Positions 1 through 7,600 of a DNA stretch of 64,000 bases are shown in pieces; the first letter of the stretch is position 1; each line of letters starts with the position of its first letter. The stretch covers positions 186,001-250,000 of the forward strand of contig NZ_VWRQ01000007.1 of the NCBI RefSeq assembly GCF_008635795.1, written 5' to 3'. A program made the translations under genes and the position numbers. Under the pieces are notes generated by a model. It was not told where the DNA came from and searched no databases. It worked only from the letters and a program-made list of their open reading frames with translations. Origin of the DNA: Paenibacillus tepidiphilus. GTDB lineage: Bacteria; Bacillota; Bacilli; Paenibacillales; Paenibacillaceae.

Positions 1-1060
1 TCTTCTGAATAAGAAGCAGCGTAATCAACAGCAGCGGCAGTCCGAAGGCGATGCCGATAGTCACATTGCCCAGGAAGCCAATCCAGGTATTGACCTCATC
101 AATCGTTTTGGGGATAAAGGAAATACTATAAGTGATGCCGAGCAGCATGAAGGTGAGCACCTGCTGCTTCAGCCGCGGAAGGATTCTTCGGGCCGTCTCA
201 AGCGCTCCCCACCAATACATCACCGCGGTGATCAGCACGAGGAACAGAAAAAATCCGTAGAGCAGATTCTCCAGCCTCTCCACAAAGGGAAACTGGATAT
301 ACGCCAATATATCCAGCAAGGGATACAGCAATTGTTTGAGCTGGTCCTGGCTGAAAATACCGAAGCTGATCAGCCCCAGATTGATATAGCTAAAGGACAG
401 ATAAGCATTTCCCGCCTGGATGGCCGCCATGCTGCCTTTGGCTTTACTGATGTAAGGAAACAACAGCAGCGACATCTCATAGCCGAGAAAAGCGCCATAC
501 ACCTCCAGCCCCCCCTTGATTTGATCATGTCCGCCCTGCAAAATAAACGGGGTCAGCCGCACCCAATTAAAGTCCGGCAGCACCCACAGCAGCAGCAAAT
601 ACATCCACAGAGTAATCCAGAAGAACATGGTCGCTGCCCGGGAAATCGCATAAATTCCTTTGATGATCAGCATAAAGGCCAGCAGGTCGAACATCAGCTT
701 AAATACCATCGGATTGGTCGTCGGAAAGGCCAGCATTTGAAACAGCAGCACATACTTCTTGCCGATGACACAGCCGAACAGCATCCATACCGTAATCAGA
801 GCTGCATAAAGCGGATACAGCAGCAGCTTCGGCACGGATTGCTCCAGAATGTCAAAGACTGAACGCCCCTTGCCCAGCCTGTACACACAGGAGATCAGAT
901 AAATATTGAAGGAAACCAGCAGGAAGCAGGGAATGAGGAACAGCCAGCCGTTGGTGCCGAAATAATCAGCCAGCGTTCTCGGCAGTGTAAAAACTACGAT
1001 CCCGACTTGGCTCATATAGACAAGCACGGCTAAATTAAAGGGCCGGATCTTTTCGGTCAT
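1..1060 (-). CDS. gerAB: Spore germination permease, GerAB/ArcD/ProY family (C-terminus cut off)
   Basis: Reading the minus strand from the ATG at 1058-1060 gives an open frame to the window edge that begins MTEKIRPFNLAVLVYMSQVG and consists of many hydrophobic segments, the pattern of the amino-acid-permease-like B subunit of germinant receptors. Family knowledge: GerAB subunits sit in the spore inner membrane and form the germinant-binding part of the receptor. It starts 12 bp after the stop of the GerAA gene, so the two form an operon; a GerAC lipoprotein gene is expected beyond the left edge. The end of the protein is missing from the window. Confidence 0.88.
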   Translation of the reverse strand, partial: MTEKIRPFNLAVLVYMSQVGIVVFTLPRTLADYFGTNGWLFLIPCFLLVSFNIYLISCVYRLGKGRSVFDILEQSVPKLLLYPLYAALITVWMLFGCVIGKKYVLLFQMLAFPTTNPMVFKLMFDLLAFMLIIKGIYAISRAATMFFWITLWMYLLLLWVLPDFNWVRLTPFILQGGHDQIKGGLEVYGAFLGYEMSLLLFPYISKAKGSMAAIQAGNAYLSFSYINLGLISFGIFSQDQLKQLLYPLLDILAYIQFPFVERLENLLYGFFLFLVLITAVMYWWGALETARRILPRLKQQVLTFMLLGITYSISFIPKTIDEVNTWIGFLGNVTIGIAFGLPLLLITLLLIQK

Positions 1061-1072
1061 GGTGTATCCCCG

Positions 1073-2503
1073 CTACTTTCTGTTTTTTTGTCGGATCGGA
1101 TTGGAGGTCTGGTTCTGGGTGGGCCGGGTCACCAGTGCAAAGAACGGCGCGCGGATAAACACATCCTTCCAATCTCTGCTCCGCATCGGTGCCACAGGAA
1201 TGAGATAAGAGGAGCCCAGACTGCTCAGACCGCATAGATGAATAACTATGACCGCGATGCCAAAGACCAGCCCCATGTTGCCCCAGACCCCGGCAAGGAT
1301 AATAACGCCGAAGCGGATCACACGCAGCGAAGCGCTCATCAGATAGCTTGGAATGACAAAGGAAGCGATCGCGGAGGAGGCTACGGAGATAATCAGAATA
1401 TTGCTGGTCAGTCCGGCCTGCACCGCCGCTTGCCCGATCACGATACCGCCTACGATGCCGATGGTCTGGCCGACCTTGGTCGGCAGGCGCGCTCCGGCCT
1501 CCCGCAGCAGCTCAATGGTAAATTCCATCATCAGCGCCTCATACACAGGGGGAAAGGGCACACGGTTGCGCGATTCGGCCAGGGTCAGGAGCATCGACTC
1601 CGGAATCATTTCATAATGAAAAGAGGTCACAGCGACATACAGTGCAGTAAGCATAAGAGTGATAAGCAGTGCAACATAACGCACCAGCCGCAGGGCGGTT
1701 CCAAGAACCCACCGCTCATAGTAATCGTCGGAGGACGAGAAGAACTCGAAGAACGATGCCGGAGCGCTGATTACCGTCGGGCTGTTGTCAATGAGCACTA
1801 GAATTTTACCGGACACCAGCTTAGAGGAGGACACATCCGGCCGTTCCGTTGTGAGAAATTGCGGGAATACCGAAGTCGGCTTGTCTTCAATGTACTGGGA
1901 CAGCATTCCACCGTCATTGATCGCATCGGTCTCGATCCGCCGAATCCGTCCTTCCAGATCCTTGACATAATCAAGGTTGGCAATATCCTTCATATAAAGA
2001 ATATATACATCGGTCTTGCTGACTTCGCCGACAGCGCAATGGATCACCTTCAGATGCGAGCTGCGGATGCGGCGGCGGATCAGCGAGATGTTGGTAGTGG
2101 CCGATTCGACAAAAGCATCATGGGGTCCCGCGATGATGGACTCGGTCTCCGATTCCGTTACCGAACGCGCCTCGGGACCGAATACATCGATTAAGTGGAC
2201 GCTGTCTGCCGCAAAAATCGCCACACCGCCCCCCAGAATTCCCTTCACCGCAGTCTTGGAATCCGTCACCGGCACGAATTGCGATTCGCACAGCAGTTGC
2301 TCCAGGTCCTTCTTCCGCTTCAGCGACGACAACGGGTCCAGCACCTGATTGATCAGCAGCAGGTTGTCCACCGAATGGGAAAAATAAACGATATATGCGC
2401 CAATCTCAGGAAATTCGCGCTGCGTCAAATCTGCGCATTCTTCAAACTCCTGCAGGATATGGCGGAGCGACAGGCGCTCTTGCTGGTCTTGTTGTTTTGG
2501 CAT
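1073..2503 (-). CDS. gerAA: Spore germination protein GerAA (A subunit of germinant receptor)
   Basis: The product has a soluble N-terminal half followed by a hydrophobic C-terminal half with several membrane segments (for example ALRLVRYVALLITLMLTALY) and the conserved GerA-family stretch PFPPVYEALMMEFTIELLRE. Family role: inner-membrane subunit of the nutrient germinant receptor. The frame stays open to an ATG at 2623, but that codon has no ribosome binding site. The ATG at 2501-2503 has GGGGAG six bases upstream, so I start there (476 residues). It is followed closely by the GerAB gene. No promoter was identified with confidence. Confidence 0.9.
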   Translation of the reverse strand: MPKQQDQQERLSLRHILQEFEECADLTQREFPEIGAYIVYFSHSVDNLLLINQVLDPLSSLKRKKDLEQLLCESQFVPVTDSKTAVKGILGGGVAIFAADSVHLIDVFGPEARSVTESETESIIAGPHDAFVESATTNISLIRRRIRSSHLKVIHCAVGEVSKTDVYILYMKDIANLDYVKDLEGRIRRIETDAINDGGMLSQYIEDKPTSVFPQFLTTERPDVSSSKLVSGKILVLIDNSPTVISAPASFFEFFSSSDDYYERWVLGTALRLVRYVALLITLMLTALYVAVTSFHYEMIPESMLLTLAESRNRVPFPPVYEALMMEFTIELLREAGARLPTKVGQTIGIVGGIVIGQAAVQAGLTSNILIISVASSAIASFVIPSYLMSASLRVIRFGVIILAGVWGNMGLVFGIAVIVIHLCGLSSLGSSYLIPVAPMRSRDWKDVFIRAPFFALVTRPTQNQTSNPIRQKNRK

Positions 2504-2749
2504 AAATAACTCCCCACTCCCCGGATAGATTGTGTTAGTATAACCAATAATTTCTTGAATATGATGCGGCTGCATACCGGAAATCACCCGCTCAATGCGT
2601 TCTGAACCAGTATGTTCATGCATTACAAATGCGATCTAATGATTTTTCGTTTATGTCCTCCCACGAAGGACACCATTCCCCTAATCACAGACAAACAAAG
2701 GATTAACGAAAAATATTTATGATTTTTCTGTCTTTTTGGTGCGGACACA

Positions 2750-2780
2750 TCTTTTAAAGTTTACGTTTTGTGTTATAATG
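2750..2780 (+). promoter_or_regulatory. Probable extended -10 promoter of the small gene at 2852
   Basis: A perfect TATAAT at 2774-2779 is preceded by TG one base away (TGTTATAAT), an extended -10 box. The -35 position has only a weak match. It lies about 70 bp before the start of the short gene at 2852. Confidence 0.5.
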
Positions 2781-2851
2781 AAAGCGTAACCAAAAACGAC
2801 GAACAAACATAATCCCATTAAACCGACCATCGTCCAAGGAGGATGAAGGAA

Positions 2852-3037
2852 ATGCTGGCAGGACTGAAAGAACTGAAGAACTGGGTCACCGGAATGTGGC
2901 AGCCGTGGATGTCTTCCCATGAAGAAGAGTACTGGAAGATTGAGTACAGCGTAGAACGCCATTTGCATAACCCGCCGACCCGCAGCCCGCTGACTTACGA
3001 AGAAGAAGCCCGCATCAAGACAGTTAAATACCACTGA
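2852..3037 (+). CDS. Small conserved-looking protein of unknown function (61 aa)
   Basis: Short hydrophilic protein rich in Trp, Glu and Lys, with the middle segment EEEYWKIEYSVERHLHNPP. I do not recognise a family. Support for a real gene: a perfect TATAAT upstream, AAGGAGG at 2836-2842, and a terminator directly after the stop. The ATG at 2843 touches the ribosome binding site, whereas the ATG at 2852 is nine bases from it, so 2852 is the likelier start. It stands alone as a monocistronic unit between the gerA operon and the duplicated gerE tail. Confidence 0.65.
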   Translation: MLAGLKELKNWVTGMWQPWMSSHEEEYWKIEYSVERHLHNPPTRSPLTYEEEARIKTVKYH

Positions 3038-3051
3038 CTTCGTTGACATAG

Positions 3052-3085
3052 CCGCTTCCCCGGATGATTCCGGGGGCGGTTTTTT
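3052..3085 (+). terminator. Rho-independent terminator after the 61-aa gene
   Basis: GC-rich hairpin with arms CCGC..CCCCGG and CCGGGG.CGG, followed by TTTTTT. Confidence 0.85.
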
Positions 3086-3104
3086 ATGGGCGGAGCTCCG
3101 CAAC

Positions 3105-3143
3105 AAAGAAACCTCCCCTTACCCCGCAGGATAAAAGAAGGCT
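3105..3143 (-). terminator. Copy 1 of the gerE-type terminator
   Basis: On the minus strand CCTTCTTTTATCC pairs, with several G-U pairs, to GGGGTAAGGGGAGG, followed by TTTCTTTG. It is part of the 90-bp duplication at 3111-3200. Related copies lie at 4043, 4980, 5045 and 7530. Confidence 0.5.
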
Positions 3144-3200
3144 TGCACAGGTCACCCCTTGAGCACGGCAGCTATATCTTCAGCTCCCCAAGCTTGATCA
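3111..3200. repeat. 90-bp direct repeat, copy A (gerE 3' tail plus terminator)
   Basis: Identical over 90 bp to 5051-5140. The unit holds the last codons of gerE and its downstream terminator. The two copies bracket a 1.85-kb segment that includes the retropepsin-like pair and the SagB-like gene. Identity stops abruptly at 3200, inside the gerE coding sequence. Confidence 0.9.
3172..3200 (-). pseudogene. gerE: Duplicated fragment of the gerE 3' end
   Basis: Encodes only the final residues LIKLGELKI and the stop codon of gerE. It is identical to the real 3' end at 5112-5140. No start or upstream gerE sequence is present, so it is an inert remnant of duplication or of insertion of a small element. 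Confidence 0.7.
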
Positions 3201-3268
3201 CTCGCTTCCATTATCCTTAAGCAACTATGATATACTAAAAGCATGATTAACCAAGCGAGGTGAAAACG

Positions 3269-3529
3269 GTGAAATGGGAAGAGATTACTGATTTGCACCC
3301 AGGTCGTTTTGTGCTTGTTGAGGCAATCAAGGCAAGCTCCAGCAACCGGGTACGTCAATTAGAGGATATGGCCGTCATTCAAGACTACGACAATCCACAG
3401 GAAGCCTGGAGCGGTTATAAAGAGCTGCATAAGCTTCATCCGGCCCGTGAGCTGTATGTATTCCATACGAGTAGAAGCTATGTTGAGGTGGTAGAGGAGT
3501 TCTTCTCAGGGGTACGGCAACGGATATGA
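3269..3529 (+). CDS. Hypothetical protein paired with retropepsin-like protease
   Basis: About 86 residues, soluble, beginning VKWEEITDLHPGRFVLVEAI with a GTG start. GCGAGG lies just upstream of this GTG; an earlier GTG at 3260 overlaps that site and is less likely. The stop overlaps the next start by four bases (ATGA), so it is translationally coupled to the aspartic-protease-like gene. The middle of the protein (QDYDNPQEAW..YKELHKLHP) looks like a conserved small soluble partner seen beside such proteases, but I cannot name its function. Confidence 0.7.
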   Translation: MKWEEITDLHPGRFVLVEAIKASSSNRVRQLEDMAVIQDYDNPQEAWSGYKELHKLHPARELYVFHTSRSYVEVVEEFFSGVRQRI

Positions 3530-3915
3530 AGCTACAATTACAGAATGGCTTGCCTGTCGTTTCCTTGACTATAGCTCATCATGATAAATCAATTGTTCTG
3601 CATAATGTTCTATTTGATACAGGCTGTGCCGCAACCGTTTTCGATTCCGATGCATTAGCTGAATTAGGCATCCATATTGATTTTATTTATGGAAGAGCCA
3701 AGCGAAAGTATGGAGTAGGGGGAACGAGCGAAATTTGTTATGAGCAGCAGATTCCCGACTTTTGCATTGAACATATTGCTTTGACTGATTTTCCAATTCA
3801 GCTTGGTTCGATTCAAGAGCCTTACGGCTTTGATGGAATTGTAGGCATTGATTTTATGATGAGAGCCAAATGTAAGGTGGACTTTGAAACATTAAATATC
3901 GAGTTTGCAAATTAG
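3526..3915 (+). CDS. Retropepsin-like aspartic protease domain protein
   Basis: 129 residues. The segment VLFDTGCAATVFDSDAL has the DTG catalytic signature of single-domain, retroviral-type aspartic proteases, which act as dimers with one Asp from each chain. A later hydrophobic stretch (FDGIVGIDFMM) fits the family's second conserved hydrophobic-G motif. There is no signal peptide, so it should be cytoplasmic. It is coupled to the preceding 86-residue gene by a four-base overlap. Family recognition comes from the motif only; the substrate is unknown. Confidence 0.75.
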   Translation: MKLQLQNGLPVVSLTIAHHDKSIVLHNVLFDTGCAATVFDSDALAELGIHIDFIYGRAKRKYGVGGTSEICYEQQIPDFCIEHIALTDFPIQLGSIQEPYGFDGIVGIDFMMRAKCKVDFETLNIEFAN

Positions 3916-4042
3916 ACCAAACGATGCATCCTTCATTAGTTGCAATCGCTTGGTTTTCTTTTGCTTACCATTGATTCGTTGTCAAATTCTGCATATGATG
4001 TCAGAACGTTTTACTTAAACTTCCCCGCAACTTCCGGACAAC

Positions 4043-4081
4043 AAAAAACCTCCCCTTACCCCGCAGGATAAAAGAAGGCTT
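4043..4081 (-). terminator. Copy 2 of the gerE-type terminator, downstream of sagB-like gene
   Basis: Same hairpin as at 3105 and 5045, with a full T6 run on the minus strand. It lies 50 bp after the stop of the SagB-like gene and would end its transcript. Confidence 0.65.
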
Positions 4082-4133
4082 AAATGTTTGAAGCCACAAC
4101 TATTGCCATGACAGCAGGTTCATCTGCAGGCAG

Positions 4134-4895
4134 CTATTCCCGTTTCTTCCCGACTGCACCCAGATAGATTACGAACTCTTCTTCGCCGTCTAATCCCAGA
4201 ATCTCATCAATCAGCTTTTGATCATAGATACCGATGGCGCAGGCCCCTGCACCGATAGATTCACTGGATAAATAAAGATTCTGGCATACATGCCCCACAT
4301 CGATGAGGATTTTTTTGTGGGCTGAAATATCATACTTCCATTCGGAGCGATATGGCGTTGTGCTCCACGCAAACAGTACAGCGGCTTTCTTGGCGAAATT
4401 AGGGACAAACGGCTGGTCTAAAGTAATAGCGTCAACCTTCTGTTCCATCTGTTTCAGTTCAAACATAAATAAGAGCTTATGCTCGGAAGGCAGGTACCTG
4501 TAAACCCCCTCTTGAACACCCTCCACCCTCATAATCAGTAAATAGGTTTCAAAAGTGTGCGTAGCCCCGCTGCAGGGGACTGTCCGTAAGGTTAGCCCAT
4601 TCTTGTTCATTCCCGTAATCCCCTGGGTAGCCCATAATAAATAGGACAGCTCCTCAAGACTTAGCGTTTCCGCAGAATAAAATCTCGTACTTCTTCTCTG
4701 ATCTATGCAATCAAACATATTTTCATTGCGTAAAACATCTCTGCTGACTTTCGGCAAATCAATGATTTGCGAATCTGGACCAAAAGGCTTAACAACAGGT
4801 GGTTGGGCCACTCCCTTGATCTTGTCTGTTTTTATATGCTTGAACTCATGAAAATTGGATTTAAGAAATTGCCTTTGCTGCTCGTATCTTGCCAT
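4134..4895 (-). CDS. SagB/ThcOx-family nitroreductase-like oxidoreductase
   Basis: 253 residues from the ATG at 4893-4895, which follows AGGAGGG; an in-frame upstream ATG at 4937 has no ribosome binding site. The motifs RRSTRFYSAETLSLEELSYL near the N-terminus, then GGVYRY-like (GVYRYLP), DVGHVCQNLYLSSESIG and GIYDQKLIDEILGLD are typical of the SagB/ThcOx branch of FMN nitroreductases. Members oxidise azolines to azoles in RiPP biosynthesis, but many act in unknown contexts. No cyclodehydratase or precursor gene is visible nearby. The gene is monocistronic with its own terminator. Confidence 0.85.
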   Translation of the reverse strand: MARYEQQRQFLKSNFHEFKHIKTDKIKGVAQPPVVKPFGPDSQIIDLPKVSRDVLRNENMFDCIDQRRSTRFYSAETLSLEELSYLLWATQGITGMNKNGLTLRTVPCSGATHTFETYLLIMRVEGVQEGVYRYLPSEHKLLFMFELKQMEQKVDAITLDQPFVPNFAKKAAVLFAWSTTPYRSEWKYDISAHKKILIDVGHVCQNLYLSSESIGAGACAIGIYDQKLIDEILGLDGEEEFVIYLGAVGKKRE

Positions 4896-4952
4896 AACGG
4901 ACCCTCCTGAATGACTTTGGTGACTTAAATTTATCATGTTATATAAAATAGT

Positions 4953-4970
4953 TTGTGATTGTAATCACAA
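4953..4970. promoter_or_regulatory. Palindromic site upstream of the SagB-like gene
   Basis: TTGTGATT-GT-AATCACAA is an 8+2+8 inverted repeat about 58 bp upstream of the start of the SagB-like gene. Its position fits an operator. The regulator is not in this neighbourhood. Confidence 0.4.
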
Positions 4971-4979
4971 TATTCACTC

Positions 4980-5016
4980 AAAAAATCCCCTTCATCCAGC
5001 AGGATATAAGAAGGCT
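4980..5016 (-). terminator. Degenerate copy 3 of the gerE-type terminator
   Basis: On the minus strand CCTTCTTATATCC..GGATGAAGGGGA followed by T6 resembles the copy at 5045 but with mismatches. It lies 28 bp beyond the main gerE terminator and may be a backup. Confidence 0.45.
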
Positions 5017-5044
5017 TATAATCAACGCACTCTTCTCCGGACAA

Positions 5045-5083
5045 CAAAAAACCTCCCCTTACCCCGCAGGATAAAAGAAGGCT
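5045..5083 (-). terminator. Terminator of gerE (copy 4 of the repeat family)
   Basis: It lies about 30 bp after the gerE stop. The minus strand folds CCTTCTTTTATCC with GGGGTAAGGGGAGG around a short loop, using several G-U pairs, and ends in TTTTTTG. Confidence 0.65.
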
Positions 5084-5140
5084 TGCACAGGTCACCCCTT
5101 GAGCACGGCAGCTATATCTTCAGCTCCCCAAGCTTGATCA
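5051..5140. repeat. 90-bp direct repeat, copy B (native gerE 3' end and terminator)
   Basis: Identical to 3111-3200. This copy is continuous with the rest of the gerE 3' half, so it is the original. Confidence 0.9.
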
Positions 5141-5192
5141 GCTCGACAACCGCTTGTGAACGGCCTTTTACATTTAATTTTTGCATGACGTT
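5112..5192 (-). pseudogene. gerE: gerE, 3' part, separated from its 5' part by a 21-kb element
   Basis: Encodes VMQKLNVKGRSQAVVELIKL and then GELKI and a TAG stop, the C-terminal half of the GerE LuxR-type helix-turn-helix. The matching N-terminal part is at 26216-26359. Joining 26216 to 5192 gives 74 codons plus stop, in frame, the length of B. subtilis GerE, with the recognition-helix region RNHISN-VMQKL restored. GerE is a DNA-binding regulator of late SigK-dependent coat genes in the mother cell. As arranged here the gene cannot make full GerE unless the element is excised. Confidence 0.93.
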
Positions 5193-5214
5193 GGAGATGT
5201 GGTTTGAAACACAC
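5170..5214. other. attL of the gerE-intervening element
   Basis: The 15-bp core TTGGAGATGTGGTTT (5191-5205) recurs at 26214-26228 at the other end. The predicted crossover dinucleotide is TT at 5191-5192, flanked by CAT and ATG at equal distances, as in dyad sites of large serine recombinases. Left of the TT is gerE; right of it is element DNA. Confidence 0.8.
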
Positions 5215-5228
5215 TCGATTTATAATGG

Positions 5229-6368
5229 TTACCCTTTAGTACAAATAATTTCTGTTTCTTTATCATTGCTCATGTCCCAATATAATTGAGCAATTTTGCT
5301 ATTCATATTAATTGCTAAACACAACATCATAAACAGGAATAAAGCAGAGCAAACAAATAAGATACGTGAGTATACAAACAATAACAGCAGACTAAAAATG
5401 ATAATCAATGGCATTAAAAACATTAAGAATCCACCAAATGCTAAAAAGTTAAAAATTATTGGCAATGATATCTGATTCCGAATAATATTATGAATGTTCG
5501 TTTCCTTTTGGCTTGAGATTTCTAGACTAGAACTCAATTTAATTTCTTTAGCATTTTCGTTGCCATGTTTTAAATATCTAAAATCAACATCCAAAGTCAC
5601 TTTCTTTGCCTCTCTAAGTTCTGATAATGCTAATGATTGGAAAAACGCTTCAAATGTTATTTGATTTTCTTTCCCAAAATTTATTTCTCTAATCAATTGT
5701 TGTTCATTAAATCGCTCAAATAACAATAAATTATCATCGACAAATAACTTTATTCGTTTAGTTAACTCTTTTTCTTGCTCACTATGTATATTAAACTCTT
5801 CATCCTTTTTTCTAGCTTTAAGTTTATATAGTTGTATAGTTTTCCCTATTTCCTCTAGATTATTTATCTTAAAAAGAACTTTTGTTACTTGTTCAGGCAT
5901 GATCAAAACATCTAGTATTTGTAATTCAACACCATTTTGACTAACTTTATTTTCTTCATTAGTTCTATTGTTCAATTGAATTGAGCCTTCAAACCACCGC
6001 TCCTTTAAATTTTTCGGTATTAGCATATAAATTCCTGTTTTTAAAAGTAAGCCTGATTTCTTACCTACAAATAATTCAAGTCCATCAGGCAACAAATATA
6101 ATGTTTTATGTTGTATTATTCCCGATTCATTGAATGATTTAATAATGTTTTTTGAAGAATTAAAAAAAACACTAGTCTGTTTCATTAAAAAAATAAATAT
6201 CTGTTTTATTAAAATAAGGATCTCTTTAATAGCTGTAAGAGTAAAAGATATTAAAAATATTATTACAAAAAACGCCACGATGTATACCGCGATTCGTTTT
6301 GTTGAATCACTTAATGCATCCAACCAATTCTTTATCCAAATCAAAAAATCAAGGATCGTGTGGAACAC
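5229..6368 (-). CDS. Membrane protein of unknown function
   Basis: 379 residues from a GTG at 6366-6368, which follows AGAGGG; an upstream in-frame start at 6422 has no such site. There is an N-terminal membrane segment (IAVYIVAFFVIIFLISFTLT), a soluble middle of about 220 residues rich in Lys and Glu, and two or three C-terminal membrane segments (LPIIFNFLAFGGFLMFLMPL and following). I do not recognise a family. It is the gene closest to attL, and its stop lies 37 bp inside the element. It runs in the same direction as the next three genes, with a gap of about 160 bp to the first of them. Confidence 0.75.
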   Translation of the reverse strand: MFHTILDFLIWIKNWLDALSDSTKRIAVYIVAFFVIIFLISFTLTAIKEILILIKQIFIFLMKQTSVFFNSSKNIIKSFNESGIIQHKTLYLLPDGLELFVGKKSGLLLKTGIYMLIPKNLKERWFEGSIQLNNRTNEENKVSQNGVELQILDVLIMPEQVTKVLFKINNLEEIGKTIQLYKLKARKKDEEFNIHSEQEKELTKRIKLFVDDNLLLFERFNEQQLIREINFGKENQITFEAFFQSLALSELREAKKVTLDVDFRYLKHGNENAKEIKLSSSLEISSQKETNIHNIIRNQISLPIIFNFLAFGGFLMFLMPLIIIFSLLLLFVYSRILFVCSALFLFMMLCLAINMNSKIAQLYWDMSNDKETEIICTKG

Positions 6369-6525
6369 GTAAATCCCTCTTTCTTTTAACAAAATAACAA
6401 ACAAGCATATAGACTGAACCAACTTTTATTGCGTTTTAAATTATAATCAATTCCAATTATGGATTCGCAGTCCTCCAGAGAGGTATATTAAAATTGCTTA
6501 TTATCATTAATCACTTAATACAGTT

Positions 6526-7410
6526 TCAAATAATACAGCGTGCTAACATTCTTGATAAAAAGTCGGAATAATTAATTTCTTCCCCATGCTTCAAGCTCTT
6601 CACAGAATTTTGTACGGTCGACCACTGAGTTTTTATTGATGAATTCACGATCTTATGCTCATTTTCTCTAGTTTGTTTTAGCTGTCCTAAGTGTTTAAAT
6701 AAGATTTGATCATACGTAATCAGATATTCATTTATAGAAGATCGTCTAGTTGGAGAAACGCCTTGATATTCCGAGTGGCTTAAAGATTTGATGCTTTCCT
6801 TTCTGTATTGGGCCATCCTTTCAAGTTCATATTTATATCTTATTCTTCGCAACTCATCCTTAAACTGATGTTCAGTTTTATGAATTTGGTTGTCGGAGAG
6901 AGGAAGACCAACGTCAATCTGCTTTTGAATTTGCTCAGATAATGCTAACTCAATATAATCTTCAGTTAGATCCCATCCATTTTCATACCTCTTTAGTATC
7001 TCATCCCGTTCCAGATCTACTTTATGAAATCCATTTGTTATATCTTTAATAAGTTCTGGATAAAGCATTGTGTAATTCCCAAGACATGTAACACCAAGTC
7101 GATACGTCTTATTTTCTTTGCGGTGATGCACAATATAACAAAATCTTAAAGGCATTCCACACTCACATCTGTATGGACGTTGACTGTACCCACCGTTAAG
7201 GACCTCCTTTAATTCCCAGTCATTCAATATGTCCCATATTTCATTCATTGACATATCTGACCGTAGTATAACTCCCTTTTTATGCGCTAGTTTTTCAATC
7301 CATTTACTTTTCTTACTTTGTTTCAAATATTGTTCTAATAGTTCTCGTTGTTCTTTATTTAGCAATTGATACAACCGATTTACTTCTTTTTCCGTTAAAG
7401 GAGTAGGCAT
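6526..7410 (-). CDS. Hypothetical protein with a Cys/His cluster
   Basis: 294 residues. The ATG at 7410 follows AAGGAGG at good spacing. The N-terminus is helical and charged. A central cluster with C82, C84, C91, H95, H96 and C109 (YRCECGMPLRFCYIVHH..GVTCLGNY) suggests a zinc-binding knuckle, and the C-terminal half is helical and basic. I do not recognise the family. The gene belongs to the element and is followed about 160 bp later by the membrane-protein gene at 5229-6368. Confidence 0.75.
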   Translation of the reverse strand: MPTPLTEKEVNRLYQLLNKEQRELLEQYLKQSKKSKWIEKLAHKKGVILRSDMSMNEIWDILNDWELKEVLNGGYSQRPYRCECGMPLRFCYIVHHRKENKTYRLGVTCLGNYTMLYPELIKDITNGFHKVDLERDEILKRYENGWDLTEDYIELALSEQIQKQIDVGLPLSDNQIHKTEHQFKDELRRIRYKYELERMAQYRKESIKSLSHSEYQGVSPTRRSSINEYLITYDQILFKHLGQLKQTRENEHKIVNSSIKTQWSTVQNSVKSLKHGEEINYSDFLSRMLARCII

Positions 7411-7529
7411 ATTAAATCCTCCTTTTGACTCAAGGAATTCAAACCTAATTTTATACCTTAATCCCGCAAAATAACATCTTTTAAATGAACAACTGACAAT
7501 AACAAGAATTTTTAGAAAAGCGTAAAATA

Positions 7530-7563
7530 CAAAAAACCTCCCCTGAAAGATAAGAGAAGGCTT
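7530..7563 (-). terminator. Terminator after the methyltransferase gene (copy 5 of the repeat family)
   Basis: On the minus strand AAGCCTTCTCTTATC..CAGGGGAGG then T6. The outer arms match the gerE terminator family, although this copy is inside the element. Confidence 0.6.
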
Positions 7564-7600
7564 AGATGCACAACTTTAAAGCATGCTCTAAAAAGTTCGC

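Noticed and set aside
3152-3358. Minus-strand open frame over the duplicated gerE tail
   Set aside because: It reads the gerE fragment in the wrong frame and overlaps the promoter and start of the retropepsin partner gene.
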